DNA of 64,000 bases from JBEBVQ01 sp037190845. GTDB lineage: Bacteria; Bacteroidota; Bacteroidia; Chitinophagales; Chitinophagaceae. Both the position numbers and the translations under genes were made by a program. The DNA lies in NCBI GenBank assembly GCA_037190845.1, contig JBBCJI010000028.1:1-64000 (forward strand), given 5' to 3'. Shown piece by piece: positions 45,209-54,142 of this stretch. Under the pieces are notes generated by a model. The model was given only the letters and a program-made list of their open reading frames with translations, was not told the origin of the DNA and did not search any database. Numbering within the stretch: the stretch's first letter is position 1; each line of letters starts with the position of its first letter.

Positions 45209-46951
45209 TTATCTTATCAATGTCAGATCTCCCTGCCGTTGCATCTGTTCACCTGTCAGGCATTCGGCGCTCATGCTGTAATAGTAAGTTCCTGTCTCCG
45301 CAGGTAATCCGTCGAAGCTGCCGTCCCATCTTTCCCGGATGTCCTGTGTATAGAATATCCTCTGCCCCCAGCGGTTGAAGATGACCATCTGATAGTTCCG
45401 GACAGGCCTTTGCGCCGAACCTCCAAAGCGATCATTTTTTCCATCTCCGTTTGGTGTAAAGGCATTGGGTGCGAACAATACACAGCATCCCTGAGTAGGA
45501 ATGGTAATGGACGCGGTATCCCGGCAATGATTGCCTGCCATGCCGATGAGGGTTATGGTATTCGCCAACTCCGGTAAAGGGATGTAAACTGCTTTCCCGC
45601 TTTTTATTTCAATCCCGTTCTGGTCATACCATGTATACCTGGGAGCCCCCTGTGCCTCCAGCAGTATTGAATCGCCGATACAGAGATCCTGGCCGGCCTG
45701 CGGAAGAATACTTACCTCCGGAACCGGGAGCCTTACCAGGCTCAGGATTACTACGGAATCACATCCGGAGGCTGAGGTAAGCGTATCTGTATAGTTTCCC
45801 GGCTCAGTAAGGATACGCCCGTTAAAGTTGTATTGATCTGCGCCGCAGATTGTTTGAGCAAGCGTTTGCCGGATGAGGCGCGGTACTTTGATCTCAGTGG
45901 TTGCCATTACACTGCAGGTTCCGGCAGATACCGTGACGGTATATTGTCCGCTGTGTCTTTCCAGTAATGCAGGTATTATCGGCGCGGCGGTGGTATCGTG
46001 GAAGCCTGCGGGACCTGTCCATTGATAACGTACGCCGGGTGTGTTGGGTTTAACAGAAAAGTTTAGCGGCCCGCCGGCACAGAGTGGTTCGTTATGTTCA
46101 ATGACCGGACGGGGTGGCGCCGGTAACACGGTTACATGAGTTGTGTCTGTATATACACGTCCGTTTTTCAATATGCGAAAGGTATATACACCACTGTGCG
46201 CAGAAGTAGGGTTGGGTATGACCGGGTTGCGTTCTGTGGAGCTGAAACCGCCCGGCCCCGTCCAGGAATAAGTAACGCTGTCCGTTTCCGGGGAACCGTA
46301 TAGTTTTAACGTATCTCCACGACATGGCCGGTTATTGCTTGCTTCCATATCGCCTGCCTGCAGTTGGAATACGCTGCCGTTCCTTGTGCCGTTTGCATGA
46401 ACAGCGAGATTGTGAATACCCGCCGGGACGACAATGTTGATTTCTGCAGACCGTCCGCTACCCGGTAGCGGCTGATATAATGCTCCGTTCAGCACATCGG
46501 TAACGGTACCGCCATCATTGGCGCAGGTTGTAGGGAAAGGAAATATATCGCTATGCGTAAGCATGTGTTGAGCGCCATTAACATAAAACGTAATGATTTC
46601 TCCCTGATCCAATGCCCTGATCTGAACCTTGACCGTCTTTACCGGTGTTGAGAAATCAAAAGTGAAGCGTCCCGGTCTTACCGGTGCGTTTGGATCATGG
46701 CTGTAATTTTCGCCGATATAATATGGGCCGATACCGCCGCATTCATACAACCCCCTTGCCGCTCCGGCTGGTGTAACTGTTATATCCCGCGGGCCTACAA
46801 TCTGTACTCCGCCTGTGTGTATTATGTTATACCATTTCTGGGCATAGATAACATTCCCGGAAATAATATGAATTATTATTGAGAGAAAAAATGTATAATT
46901 CCATTGCATATGCAGACAGGGGCTGGATATAATACGATACCGGAGTTTCAT
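45209..46951 (-). CDS. T9SS type B (gliding-motility C-terminal) surface protein
   Basis: 580 residues. The signal segment is YTFFLSIIIHIISGNVIYAQ; a Met 14 residues downstream (46909) is an alternative start. An N-terminal domain (about 40-200) with FYVNGAQHMLTHSDI may be a sugar-binding-like sandwich. Then come Ig-like/PKD-like domains (SYSWTGPGGFSSTERNPV-type and YQWTGPAGFHDTT) and a domain with CGADQYNFNGRILTEPGNYT, related to a block in the neighbouring SBBP protein. The C-terminal 90 residues are CHU_C (LFAPNAFTPNGDGKNDRFGG, FNRWGQRIFYT). A -7 element lies about 65 bp upstream. It is likely surface displayed. Confidence 0.85.
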   Translation of the reverse strand: MKLRYRIISSPCLHMQWNYTFFLSIIIHIISGNVIYAQKWYNIIHTGGVQIVGPRDITVTPAGAARGLYECGGIGPYYIGENYSHDPNAPVRPGRFTFDFSTPVKTVKVQIRALDQGEIITFYVNGAQHMLTHSDIFPFPTTCANDGGTVTDVLNGALYQPLPGSGRSAEINIVVPAGIHNLAVHANGTRNGSVFQLQAGDMEASNNRPCRGDTLKLYGSPETDSVTYSWTGPGGFSSTERNPVIPNPTSAHSGVYTFRILKNGRVYTDTTHVTVLPAPPRPVIEHNEPLCAGGPLNFSVKPNTPGVRYQWTGPAGFHDTTAAPIIPALLERHSGQYTVTVSAGTCSVMATTEIKVPRLIRQTLAQTICGADQYNFNGRILTEPGNYTDTLTSASGCDSVVILSLVRLPVPEVSILPQAGQDLCIGDSILLEAQGAPRYTWYDQNGIEIKSGKAVYIPLPELANTITLIGMAGNHCRDTASITIPTQGCCVLFAPNAFTPNGDGKNDRFGGSAQRPVRNYQMVIFNRWGQRIFYTQDIRERWDGSFDGLPAETGTYYYSMSAECLTGEQMQRQGDLTLIR

Positions 46952-47014
46952 GAATCACTGCATCATTTAGTATGGTTGCTCTACACGAAATTTCATGCCG
47001 GAACCTGAATATCA

Positions 47015-47022
47015 AAGGTATT
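47015..47022 (-). promoter_or_regulatory. -7 promoter element of the type B protein gene (divergent pair)
   Basis: TACCTTTG on the minus strand. Together with 47039-47046 on the + strand it makes a back-to-back divergent promoter pair. Confidence 0.5.
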
Positions 47023-47038
47023 TTATAGCTTAACTTTA

Positions 47039-47046
47039 CCTTTGAC
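47039..47046 (+). promoter_or_regulatory. -7 promoter element of the TPR histidine kinase
   Basis: TACCTTTG on the + strand, about 65 bases before the GTG start at 47111. Confidence 0.5.
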
Positions 47047-47110
47047 CCCTTACCGCCTATTTTAAAAATGACGGAAAACCACTAATTTTTATTTTTAATC
47101 GCTTGAGCTT

Positions 47111-49165
47111 GTGCGTAATTTTTCCAATAACAGGAAGACATGGTGGTATCTGAAGCGTGTTTTTATTATCATGGCGCTTGCTGCTCTGCCGCTTACCGTA
47201 CCGTTGCTGGGGCAGGACAACCGGTGGCCGCTGCATCTGTCCGGAGAGCGGGAGCTCTCCCTGTCGCACTCGGATGAAGCGGATATCGCTGCGGTTACAG
47301 AGCGGCTGAATGTTGTGAAATCGCTGCGGAATATGGATCCCGACAGCGCGATAGGGCTGTATGGTCAGATTTATTACGACAGCCGTACGCTCGGATATAA
47401 AAACGGCATGGCACACGCTTTAAGCGGCATTGCCGTTTGCTATGGGTATACCGGAAAATATAGTCAGTCATTGCGTTTCAGCCGTATGGCATTATATATT
47501 GCCGAGCTGATACACGACCAGCAACTGATAGCCGATATATACAATAATATGGCAGGCGCCTGGCAGCAGCAGGGAGGGTATGAGCAAAGCATACTCTATT
47601 TCTATAAATCACTGTCAGTATTACAACAGCTCGACTCTGTTTCTTCGGAGATGTCTACCGCCCGTCTGTATACAAATTTAGGCGTATCGTGGGCTGAGTT
47701 AGGAGAAACGAGCCAGGCGCTACGCTATCTCAATACTGCTGAAGAAAAGGCATATGCACATCAGGATTCCGTATTACTCAGCTTTGTGGCGGTAAGTAAA
47801 AGCTATCTCTATGGCAAAGAAAAGAATCCGGAGCTTTTGAGGGAATACGCTTCCCGCGCATTTGATCTTTCGGTTCGTATGAAAGAGCCTCGTGTGCAGC
47901 TTACCGCATTGATCAATCTCGGGATAAGTTATGCCATGGAAGGCAGAGCAGGTGAAGCTATGACCTGGCTTCGTAAAGCAGCCCGTTACGGCAGGTATGT
48001 CAAAACGGATGAAGCGGTCATGATCGCTGATTTTTCGCTGGGGAACGGATATATGAAAACCGGCGATTACATCCGCGCCGAAAAACATCTGTATAACGCG
48101 TTGTCTATGGCCGGCGCACTTGGAGCCAGAAGGATGATGCTGGAAACGTATGATCTCTTGGCCGCCTTGTACCTGTCGCGCAATGACTATAAAAATGCAT
48201 TTACCTGGCAGCAGCACGCAAGAATGCTCCAGGACAGCCTCAACCGTATTGAGAAAAATAAAAGTGTGGATATGCTGCTCCACTTTCATACGGCACAGAA
48301 GGACAAAGCTATTGCAGAGCAGAAGTTGCTTCTTGCCCGTAAAGAGCAGGACATCCGCCAGAAAAATTTTTGGCTGGCAGGCATCAGTATAGGTGGGCTG
48401 ATGGTGGTTGCATTATTATATACCCTGTACCGGAGTAACCGCCAGAAACAACAGCTACAGGCTACAACGATCCGGAATATGCAGCAGGAAGCAGAAATTG
48501 CACAGCTCCGGGCAATGATGCAGGGTGAAGAAAAGGAGCGTACCCGTCTTGCACGTGAGATCCACGATGGAGTAGGGGGCATCCTGTCTGCCGCCCGGAT
48601 GAATTTTAACGCATTGCAGGATGTGGATGTGCAGCTACCGCAGACAGACCCTTACAGGAACGGCATGCAATTGCTGGATGAAGCCTGTGACGAATTGAGA
48701 AAAACAGCTCATAACCTGCTACCTGATGCATTGCTGGACGAAGGGCTGGTACAATCCATACAGACGTATTGTGATAAAATGTGTCGCGGGCAGCAATTAG
48801 ACATCTCTTTTGAACATTATGGTGATATAGGCCGCTTACCCCAGGATATAGAACATTCCCTTTACCGGATCGTACAGGAACTGGTGCATAATATCCGGAA
48901 ACATGCGCAGGCAACAACGGCGATGGTACAGTTCAGCCGGGAAGACAACCTCTTGCATATTACTGTGGAAGATAACGGTGTAGGTATGCCGGAGGCCGAT
49001 ACCGGTCAGGAAGGGATCGGACTTAAGAACCTGCGTACCCGTGTCCGGGATCTGGGTGGTGTGCTTGAGATAGACAGCCGGCCCCAGGTAGGTACTACCG
49101 TATATCTCACTTTTGATGTCCGGAAATTCAACATGGGGAGACAACTGAAAATCTCGGAAGTTTAA
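47111..49165 (+). CDS. TPR sensor histidine kinase, HisKA_3 type
   Basis: 684 residues. The start is a GTG, and the next Met would lose part of the signal region (VFIIMALAALPLTVPLLG). The periplasmic part (about 40-400) has TPR units (YGQIYYDSRTLGYKNGMAHA and similar). After a coiled coil a transmembrane helix follows (FWLAGISIGGLMVVALLYTL, about 417-437). HisKA_3 has the phospho-His in LAREIHDGVGGILSAAR, and the HATPase has ELVHNIRKHAQA and GIGLKNLRTRV. It signals to the NarL-type regulator encoded 17 bp downstream. This 7TMR-less TPR kinase type is typical of Bacteroidota. Confidence 0.9.
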   Translation: MRNFSNNRKTWWYLKRVFIIMALAALPLTVPLLGQDNRWPLHLSGERELSLSHSDEADIAAVTERLNVVKSLRNMDPDSAIGLYGQIYYDSRTLGYKNGMAHALSGIAVCYGYTGKYSQSLRFSRMALYIAELIHDQQLIADIYNNMAGAWQQQGGYEQSILYFYKSLSVLQQLDSVSSEMSTARLYTNLGVSWAELGETSQALRYLNTAEEKAYAHQDSVLLSFVAVSKSYLYGKEKNPELLREYASRAFDLSVRMKEPRVQLTALINLGISYAMEGRAGEAMTWLRKAARYGRYVKTDEAVMIADFSLGNGYMKTGDYIRAEKHLYNALSMAGALGARRMMLETYDLLAALYLSRNDYKNAFTWQQHARMLQDSLNRIEKNKSVDMLLHFHTAQKDKAIAEQKLLLARKEQDIRQKNFWLAGISIGGLMVVALLYTLYRSNRQKQQLQATTIRNMQQEAEIAQLRAMMQGEEKERTRLAREIHDGVGGILSAARMNFNALQDVDVQLPQTDPYRNGMQLLDEACDELRKTAHNLLPDALLDEGLVQSIQTYCDKMCRGQQLDISFEHYGDIGRLPQDIEHSLYRIVQELVHNIRKHAQATTAMVQFSREDNLLHITVEDNGVGMPEADTGQEGIGLKNLRTRVRDLGGVLEIDSRPQVGTTVYLTFDVRKFNMGRQLKISEV

Positions 49166-49182
49166 ATACCTTCACACTGTCT

Positions 49183-49821
49183 ATGGGTATCCGCTTAGCA
49201 ATAGTAGATGATCATCCTCTGGTGCAGGCCGGCCTCAGACAATTGCTGGCGTCGTCTGGAAATATTATGCTTGAGGCGGTGTATGCAAGCGGTGAGGAAC
49301 TGATGAGCGGGCTGGAGCGATCTGCTCCTGATGTATTACTACTCGATATCCAGCTCCCTGATCATAATGGCGACGAACTGGCACGTATTATCCGCCAGCG
49401 TTATCCGCAGGTACGGATGCTGGCACTGACTAATGTGGATACATCGGCTTATGTAAAGAAAATGATACAGGCAGGTTGTCTCGGTTATCTGCTTAAAAAT
49501 GTAGACAGGGATACGCTTGTTCAGGCTATTGAAACAGTGTATCGGGAAGAGCAGTTCATCGCTCCCACACTCAAGGAAGAATTACTGCAGGATATGCTCG
49601 AAGGGAAGCGGAAAGCAAAACTGGCGCCTTCACTTACACGGCGCGAGAAGGAAATACTGCAACTGATCGCAAAGGAATATACCAGCCAGGAAATTGCCGA
49701 TACTTTGTTCCTGAGTCCGAATACTATAGAAAATCACCGCAAGCAACTCTTCCTGAAGCTGGACGCCCGGAATATGGCAGGCCTGATTAAAAAGGCTGTG
49801 GATTTCGGATTACTGGAATAA
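49183..49821 (+). CDS. NarL/FixJ-family response regulator
   Basis: 212 residues: a receiver domain (about 3-120) with acidic pair VDDHP, phospho-Asp in LLLDIQLPDHNG (about residue 54) and Lys in YLLKNVD; then a LuxR-type HTH (about 148-208: LTRREKEILQLIAKEYTSQE and FLSPNTIENHRKQLFLKL). It is a DNA-binding output partner of the upstream kinase, separated by 17 bp. Its regulon is unknown. A strong hairpin after its stop ends the transcript. Confidence 0.93.
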   Translation: MGIRLAIVDDHPLVQAGLRQLLASSGNIMLEAVYASGEELMSGLERSAPDVLLLDIQLPDHNGDELARIIRQRYPQVRMLALTNVDTSAYVKKMIQAGCLGYLLKNVDRDTLVQAIETVYREEQFIAPTLKEELLQDMLEGKRKAKLAPSLTRREKEILQLIAKEYTSQEIADTLFLSPNTIENHRKQLFLKLDARNMAGLIKKAVDFGLLE

Positions 49822-49845
49822 CAGGGCAGGATCTGAAAAATAGTA

Positions 49846-49888
49846 AAAACAGCGCCGGTATGAGTAATACATCATGCCGGCGCTGTTT
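49846..49888. terminator. Bidirectional terminator between convergent genes
   Basis: AAACAGCGCCGG and CCGGCGCTGTTT form a perfect 12-bp stem with A/T flanks on both sides, between the response regulator (+) and the T9SS beta-propeller gene (-). Confidence 0.85.
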
Positions 49889-49898
49889 GAAGTATGGA

Positions 49899-51746
49899 TT
49901 ATTGCGCTGTTTTAACCAGCTTCTCTGTTTTTAACAGGGCATTATGCTGATCGGTTATACGTATCATGTATATACCGGGCTGCAACGTGCTGATGTCTAT
50001 AGGAACATTACCATGATGTAGTAAAACAACTTTTCCGTCGAGGCTGCTTATAGAAGTATGCACCGGAATGGATGCTGCGATGTGTACAATTCCATTTGCC
50101 GGATTGGGGTAAATACGTACGTTGTATGCAAGATTACCCGGATCTGCAATGCTTACGTTATTTACGTAATAGGCAATTGAATCCGAACAGGGGCCGATAT
50201 CTACTTTGACGGCATGCCATCCGTTTTCCGTAACCGTATATTCCCGGCTCGTAGCACCGTCAAGGCGTTGTCCGTCACGGTACCATTGGTATGAGTCAAA
50301 AGCTTCACTGGTGCCGAGTACATAACCGTTAACTGTGATGTGCCAGGTATCCGGGAAATCTGCACCACGGATAATAAAGCTGTCTATCCTGGGGCAGGGT
50401 GTGAGGCTGACTACCCGGTACGTTCCACGTTGGGTGATCGTGTAAGCGCTGTCATTACTGCCGTCCTGCCATGTGAATCCATAGGCCTCTGCGGGCGCAT
50501 AAACGGTAAACGGCGCAAAGTCGGAGCAGATTAAGGTATCTGTTTTGTATACCAGTGTGTCGGTGCTGCCGGAAGGTACCGGCACTTCGTTAGGTAGCCC
50601 CTGAGTGAGGGCGCCAACTGTCCCTGCCGTTGTTGCAAGGCGCAGAGCGGTTACCGTATCCTGGAAGTCGCAAGCTGTGCCAAGATTGTTGGGGGCATTG
50701 ATCCGCCCCATGTACATATAGTTGCTCCAGCCTTGACCTGCAGCCAGCGCGCCAAAGTATATTTTCCCGTCGGGACCGAGCCTCATGTCTGCATATTGAC
50801 CTGATGGTCCTAAAAGAAATTTACTCGAAATGGGTAAAGGATCATCCAGGTCAAACTGGAAAACTGTTCCCTCATTCATCACGGCAGTTGTTTGTGCATA
50901 CAGTTTTGAATTGTCCGGAGAGAAAGTGCCACCGTAGTAAGAAAACGTATCTACCAGTCGCGCATTGGAAACCACACCGGTTGAAAAATTGAAATCATAC
51001 ACTTCCAGTCCGGCGTCTGTAGGGCCGCTGGCTCTGAAGTTACAGGTCATCAGCCGTTGACGGTCAGGGGATATTTTCATCACGCCCTGGCGATAATAGG
51101 CAGCGGGGTACTGCCCGGCATAAGAAATGACAGGATTCAGGTTAATGCCCGCACTGGTGATCTCATAAGCTTTAAATAAAGTACCCGTATCTGAATGTAC
51201 CAGCAGCCATATATTATTATTGCAGCCGGCAACAGCAATCATCTTTTCTGTCAGATTGGAGTCTATGCGTGTTTTGTGCAGGTAAAACGATGTATCTATA
51301 TCGCCCATACCGCCGTCCAGGCTCATGTCAATTTTGCTGCAATACAATTTACAGTTGGATACAGAGCTTAGAGAGAAGATGTAATATTTCCCCGCGCTGT
51401 CCGGTATCGGGACAATCACGGCACCCTGCGTGGTTGAAATGGTGAACGTACCACCCGCACCTGTAAAGTTGATACCACGGGGCATTGTGTTGCCGATCCG
51501 GTTCCAGACCGTAGCGCCATTGGTATAAAACAGCAGATTGCCGTTTGCGTCGCTTACCGTTGCCGAACCTTCCGTGGCATTGGATAGGCTGCTTCTGAAG
51601 GGTACAGGTGCACCGCTGCTAAAGTCTAAGCCGATCGTATTGCCCATGGCCCATATCCGGTTTTCGGGGCGGTTATACTGTGCTGTGGCTTGTATTGCCA
51701 GAAGCCCTGCCAGGAGCAGGATCCATGTAAATGGTTTGTGTGTCAT
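49899..51746 (-). CDS. T9SS type A beta-propeller protein downstream of a cobalamin riboswitch
   Basis: 615 residues from the ATG at 51746 (signal peptide MTHKPFTWILLLAGLLAIQA with cleavage after TAQ). Residues about 25-380 look like a propeller with repeated blocks: GLDFSSGAPVPF, SDANGNLLFYTNGATVWN, ISPDRQRLMTCNF, FSPDNSKLYAQT and LGPDGKIYFGALA. Two Ig-like segments (DTLICSDFAPF) follow, and the end is a type A sorting tail (VRIYPNPANGIVHIAAS, GIYMIRITDQ). The frame is open further upstream to a GTG at 51851, but that part has no signal peptide-like start. The riboswitch (51884-52079) lies 138 bp upstream on the same strand with its own promoter, so the gene should be repressed by B12. No corrinoid gene is adjacent. 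Confidence 0.85.
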   Translation of the reverse strand: MTHKPFTWILLLAGLLAIQATAQYNRPENRIWAMGNTIGLDFSSGAPVPFRSSLSNATEGSATVSDANGNLLFYTNGATVWNRIGNTMPRGINFTGAGGTFTISTTQGAVIVPIPDSAGKYYIFSLSSVSNCKLYCSKIDMSLDGGMGDIDTSFYLHKTRIDSNLTEKMIAVAGCNNNIWLLVHSDTGTLFKAYEITSAGINLNPVISYAGQYPAAYYRQGVMKISPDRQRLMTCNFRASGPTDAGLEVYDFNFSTGVVSNARLVDTFSYYGGTFSPDNSKLYAQTTAVMNEGTVFQFDLDDPLPISSKFLLGPSGQYADMRLGPDGKIYFGALAAGQGWSNYMYMGRINAPNNLGTACDFQDTVTALRLATTAGTVGALTQGLPNEVPVPSGSTDTLVYKTDTLICSDFAPFTVYAPAEAYGFTWQDGSNDSAYTITQRGTYRVVSLTPCPRIDSFIIRGADFPDTWHITVNGYVLGTSEAFDSYQWYRDGQRLDGATSREYTVTENGWHAVKVDIGPCSDSIAYYVNNVSIADPGNLAYNVRIYPNPANGIVHIAASIPVHTSISSLDGKVVLLHHGNVPIDISTLQPGIYMIRITDQHNALLKTEKLVKTAQ

Positions 51747-51852
51747 AACTGGTGTATTAATAGTGAATAAATAAACACAATCATACACTGAAGCACAGAG
51801 TAAAGACAGGTAGGAAACAATGATGTGCACGCACAGAAAACCGGATCCCACC

Positions 51853-51875
51853 TTTGCTTTTCCTCCGAAAGCAAA
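51853..51875 (-). promoter_or_regulatory. Hairpin behind the riboswitch, possible expression platform
   Basis: TTTGCTTT and AAAGCAAA form a perfect 8-bp stem, with a CGGAGGA loop on the minus strand. There is no T-run after it, so it is not a simple terminator. It lies between the aptamer and the gene. Confidence 0.45.
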
Positions 51876-51883
51876 CAGTGAAA

Positions 51884-52079
51884 AACCGTAAGGCAGGTCT
51901 TCTGGCTTACCCGGTTTCCGGAGGCCTTCCCATATCGTGTACGATACAGTGGCTTGCAGTTCCGGAAACTCAGTGTAACGTACGTTACACCGGGATTACA
52001 GCTACGGGGATAGCGCCGGTGTTGCACCGGACTTCCCTTTTAATCATTACGACATGTACTGCCGCATATGAACCAAACA
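51884..52079 (-). promoter_or_regulatory. Cobalamin riboswitch
   Basis: Read on the minus strand, the region shows the conserved AdoCbl-family blocks in order. They are GGTTC near the 5' end, AAAAGGGAAGTCCGGTGCAA followed by CACCGG, GCTATCCCCGTAGCTGTAAT, the P7-P8-like palindrome GTGTAACGTACGTTACAC, and the 3' B12 box AAGCCAGAAGACCTGCCT. A TACCTTTG -7 element lies just upstream (52086-52093). The next gene in this direction is the T9SS propeller at 51746-49899. The upstream DUF5777 gene ends at 52193, before the promoter, and is not controlled by it. Confidence 0.9.
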
Positions 52080-52085
52080 GCGGCG

Positions 52086-52093
52086 CAAAGGTA
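52086..52093 (-). promoter_or_regulatory. -7 promoter element of the riboswitch transcript
   Basis: TACCTTTG on the minus strand fits TAnnTTTG and places transcription start a few bases before the aptamer. Confidence 0.6.
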
Positions 52094-52100
52094 GGAATTA

Positions 52101-52190
52101 ATTAGCCAATGTAAAAATTAGCTAATCAGCTAATGCCTGCCGGTTGTATGAAATTCATTAGCTCATTGGCTTATCAGCACATTAGCTAAT
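52101..52190. repeat. ATTAGCTAAT/CAGCTAATG low-complexity tract
   Basis: Between the riboswitch promoter and the DUF5777 gene, units such as ATTAGCTAATCAGCTAATG and CATTAGCTCATTGGC recur and are partly self-complementary. This resembles the tract at 11372-11411. Confidence 0.5.
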
Positions 52191-52192
52191 TC

Positions 52193-53140
52193 TTATCTGA
52201 ATTCTTTCGGTGTCACAATCGTAAAAACCCTCGAAATGTTGAAGCCGAAATGCATACCGCCGTTATTCCACTGATCGATGGTTTGCCCGACAAAGGTGCG
52301 TTCCGTCATGCCTGTAGAATTGGTGAAGTGAAGCTGGAACACATGTCCGCCGGTTTCGATGTCGAAGCCGAACGAGAGCGAATTGACTGTGCCGTTCAAC
52401 TGGTTGCCGGGAAGCTGGTAATAATACTCAGCATTAAATGTTACACGGTTGGATATCTTCACCCTTCCGCCGATGCCCATAGCCAGCACATCATTAGGCT
52501 CGGCGCGGGTATCTACCAGGTTATAATGCACATGCACCGGCATCAGTTGCACGGAAAGCCATTGATTAAACTTCCGGGCGATCAGCAACTGGTTGACGTA
52601 AAACAGCCGGTTGCTGAAGTGCCATTCCTGCCCCGCGGGCAGGGCCGGAGCAGGGATGGATGTAACAGACATGGCGCCCAGGTAGGTAAGGCTGAGCGGC
52701 ATGTGGTTGTCATCCGTCTGGCGGAGGATCTTCGCCTTCAGGTAGCCGTCGTACTCTTTTTGGAAAGAACTGCGACCGATCCCCACAGTGAGCCAGTCGG
52801 TAACACCGTAATCCAGGCCGAGCCGTATCGTGGCGCCGTCCAGCCCGAACCACTCCTGCAGCCCGCCGTCAATCCGCCCGAAGCGGTGCGAAATCTTAAA
52901 GTCCAGTACGCCGGCTGCTGTATTTTCGATACTGTGTCCGTTGATCAGCCGGGTTGTTTTGAAAGTTGCTGTTGTATAATCCCGTTGTGCTTCAAGTGTC
53001 TCTGCAATATCTTCACCACCGTCTGATATCTGTGCGGATACATAGGCCGCCGGTGGCAGCAACAGGCTTACGAGCATCAGTAATTTTATTGTGTACTGCA
53101 TTGTAATTGTATGAGATACCCGGGCATCATTATTTTTCAT
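52193..53140 (-). CDS. DUF5777 family beta-barrel protein
   Basis: 315 residues. The signal region is IKLLMLVSLLLPPAAYVSAQ; a Met at 53101 (MQYTIKLLML) is the better start by signal-peptide logic, while the ATG at 53140 overlaps the YceI stop. The rest is strand-rich with DUF5777 features (TTRLINGHSIENTAAGVLDF, SHRFGRIDGG, LGLDYGVTDWLTVGIGRS) and predicts an outer-membrane barrel. The family is found with YceI and c-type cytochrome-like genes, as here, and is of unknown function. It is the last gene of a probable four-gene operon read from 54553. Confidence 0.85.
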   Translation of the reverse strand: MKNNDARVSHTITMQYTIKLLMLVSLLLPPAAYVSAQISDGGEDIAETLEAQRDYTTATFKTTRLINGHSIENTAAGVLDFKISHRFGRIDGGLQEWFGLDGATIRLGLDYGVTDWLTVGIGRSSFQKEYDGYLKAKILRQTDDNHMPLSLTYLGAMSVTSIPAPALPAGQEWHFSNRLFYVNQLLIARKFNQWLSVQLMPVHVHYNLVDTRAEPNDVLAMGIGGRVKISNRVTFNAEYYYQLPGNQLNGTVNSLSFGFDIETGGHVFQLHFTNSTGMTERTFVGQTIDQWNNGGMHFGFNISRVFTIVTPKEFR

Positions 53141-53672
53141 GGAGGATGAGGTTTACGGTAACGGAGATTTCTTCTGCAATGTTTTTACGTACCAGTGAAG
53201 GAACCTTGATCTTATAGTCAGCCGGCTTCGCAATAAAAGTTGCCGTTGCGGTAATATTTCCGTCTGCTACTATCAATTTTCCGGGTATGATAACGTCACG
53301 GCTTACGCCGTGCATGGTCAATGTGCCTTTGGCTTTTACCGGGTAGCTTCCGTCCTTGGCAAGAGTTACTTCACTCAGATCTGTGATCTGCCCGTCAAAG
53401 ACTGCTTTGGGATAGCGGTCGCTTTCCATGTAGTTCTCGTTGAAATGTTCTTCCATCAGCTTTTTTTTGAAACGGAAACTTTTGACCAGCATTTGTATGG
53501 TGAACTTGCCTGTTCCGGCATCCAGCTCTGCGGATGCCTGGTTGCTTACAGCTTGGATATTCTCTACAGGTGTTTCGGAAAAAAAACTGATCTTCCCGGT
53601 ACGGGTGCTGTACTGCTGTGCCAGCGCCGGCAAGGCAAGCAGTATTATAATTATCAGGATTGTATATCTCAT
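53130..53672 (-). CDS. YceI family protein
   Basis: 180 residues with a signal peptide (MRYTILIIIILLALPALAQQ). It is a YceI lipid-binding-type barrel: the family core SYPVKAKGTLTMHGVSRDV is present, and the C-terminal EISVTVNLILHEK closes the barrel. In other bacteria YceI proteins carry isoprenoid or other hydrophobic molecules in the periplasm. Its stop overlaps the start region of the DUF5777 gene by 11 bp, and the cytochrome-like gene is 57 bp upstream, so the genes are cotranscribed. Confidence 0.9.
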   Translation of the reverse strand: MRYTILIIIILLALPALAQQYSTRTGKISFFSETPVENIQAVSNQASAELDAGTGKFTIQMLVKSFRFKKKLMEEHFNENYMESDRYPKAVFDGQITDLSEVTLAKDGSYPVKAKGTLTMHGVSRDVIIPGKLIVADGNITATATFIAKPADYKIKVPSLVRKNIAEEISVTVNLILHEK

Positions 53673-53729
53673 GAGGTCTGTTCTGGTTAATTTCTTTTAA
53701 ACCGGTAGGGACAAGGCATATTGATACAA

Positions 53730-54110
53730 TCAGTTTTCCGGCGCCCCGGCATTTATCCAGTTCCTGATTTTTGCAATGGTGCAGTCATCCAGTTTGGGCA
53801 TATTTTGGGGCATGGGATAAAATCCGCCGGAGTGTGTTATGGATCCCAGCAACTTACCGTTTAGTGCAATCTGTTGTACACCTGCATAATTGTCGAGAAT
53901 GATGGCATATGACGCTGTTGCCGCATCATGACAGGCACTGGTGGCACAGGATGCGTTCATCAATGGAGCAATAAAGCTGGAATAGGAAACATTCGTACTG
54001 TCGCAATTATCTGTTGCCGGATAAAGATCTTCGCGGTTGTCGTTGTAGCATCCGGTGCCGAGGTACATTGTCAGTAACAGGGAAGCTGAGATAGATAAGG
54101 CTTTTGTCAT
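53730..54110 (-). CDS. Cytochrome c-like lipoprotein with CX4CH motif
   Basis: 126 residues from the ATG at 54110. The signal has a lipobox (LGTGC, Cys about residue 21). A heme-type motif reads CATSACH, with four residues between the cysteines instead of two, and a possible distal ligand is in MPQNMPKL. The C-terminal IAKIRNWINAGAPEN is typical of small c-type cytochromes and cytochrome-like proteins. It is presumably in the periplasm and may transfer electrons or merely be fold-related. The frame extends to 54266, but that overlaps the OB-fold gene and has no start features. Confidence 0.75.
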   Translation of the reverse strand: MTKALSISASLLLTMYLGTGCYNDNREDLYPATDNCDSTNVSYSSFIAPLMNASCATSACHDAATASYAIILDNYAGVQQIALNGKLLGSITHSGGFYPMPQNMPKLDDCTIAKIRNWINAGAPEN

Positions 54111-54142
54111 AGAAATGCAATATAATGAAAATGAAGCCAAAA

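Noticed and set aside
51853..51875. Intrinsic terminator as expression platform of the riboswitch
   Set aside because: The stem is good but there is no T-tract after it on the minus strand, so it is listed only as a hairpin.
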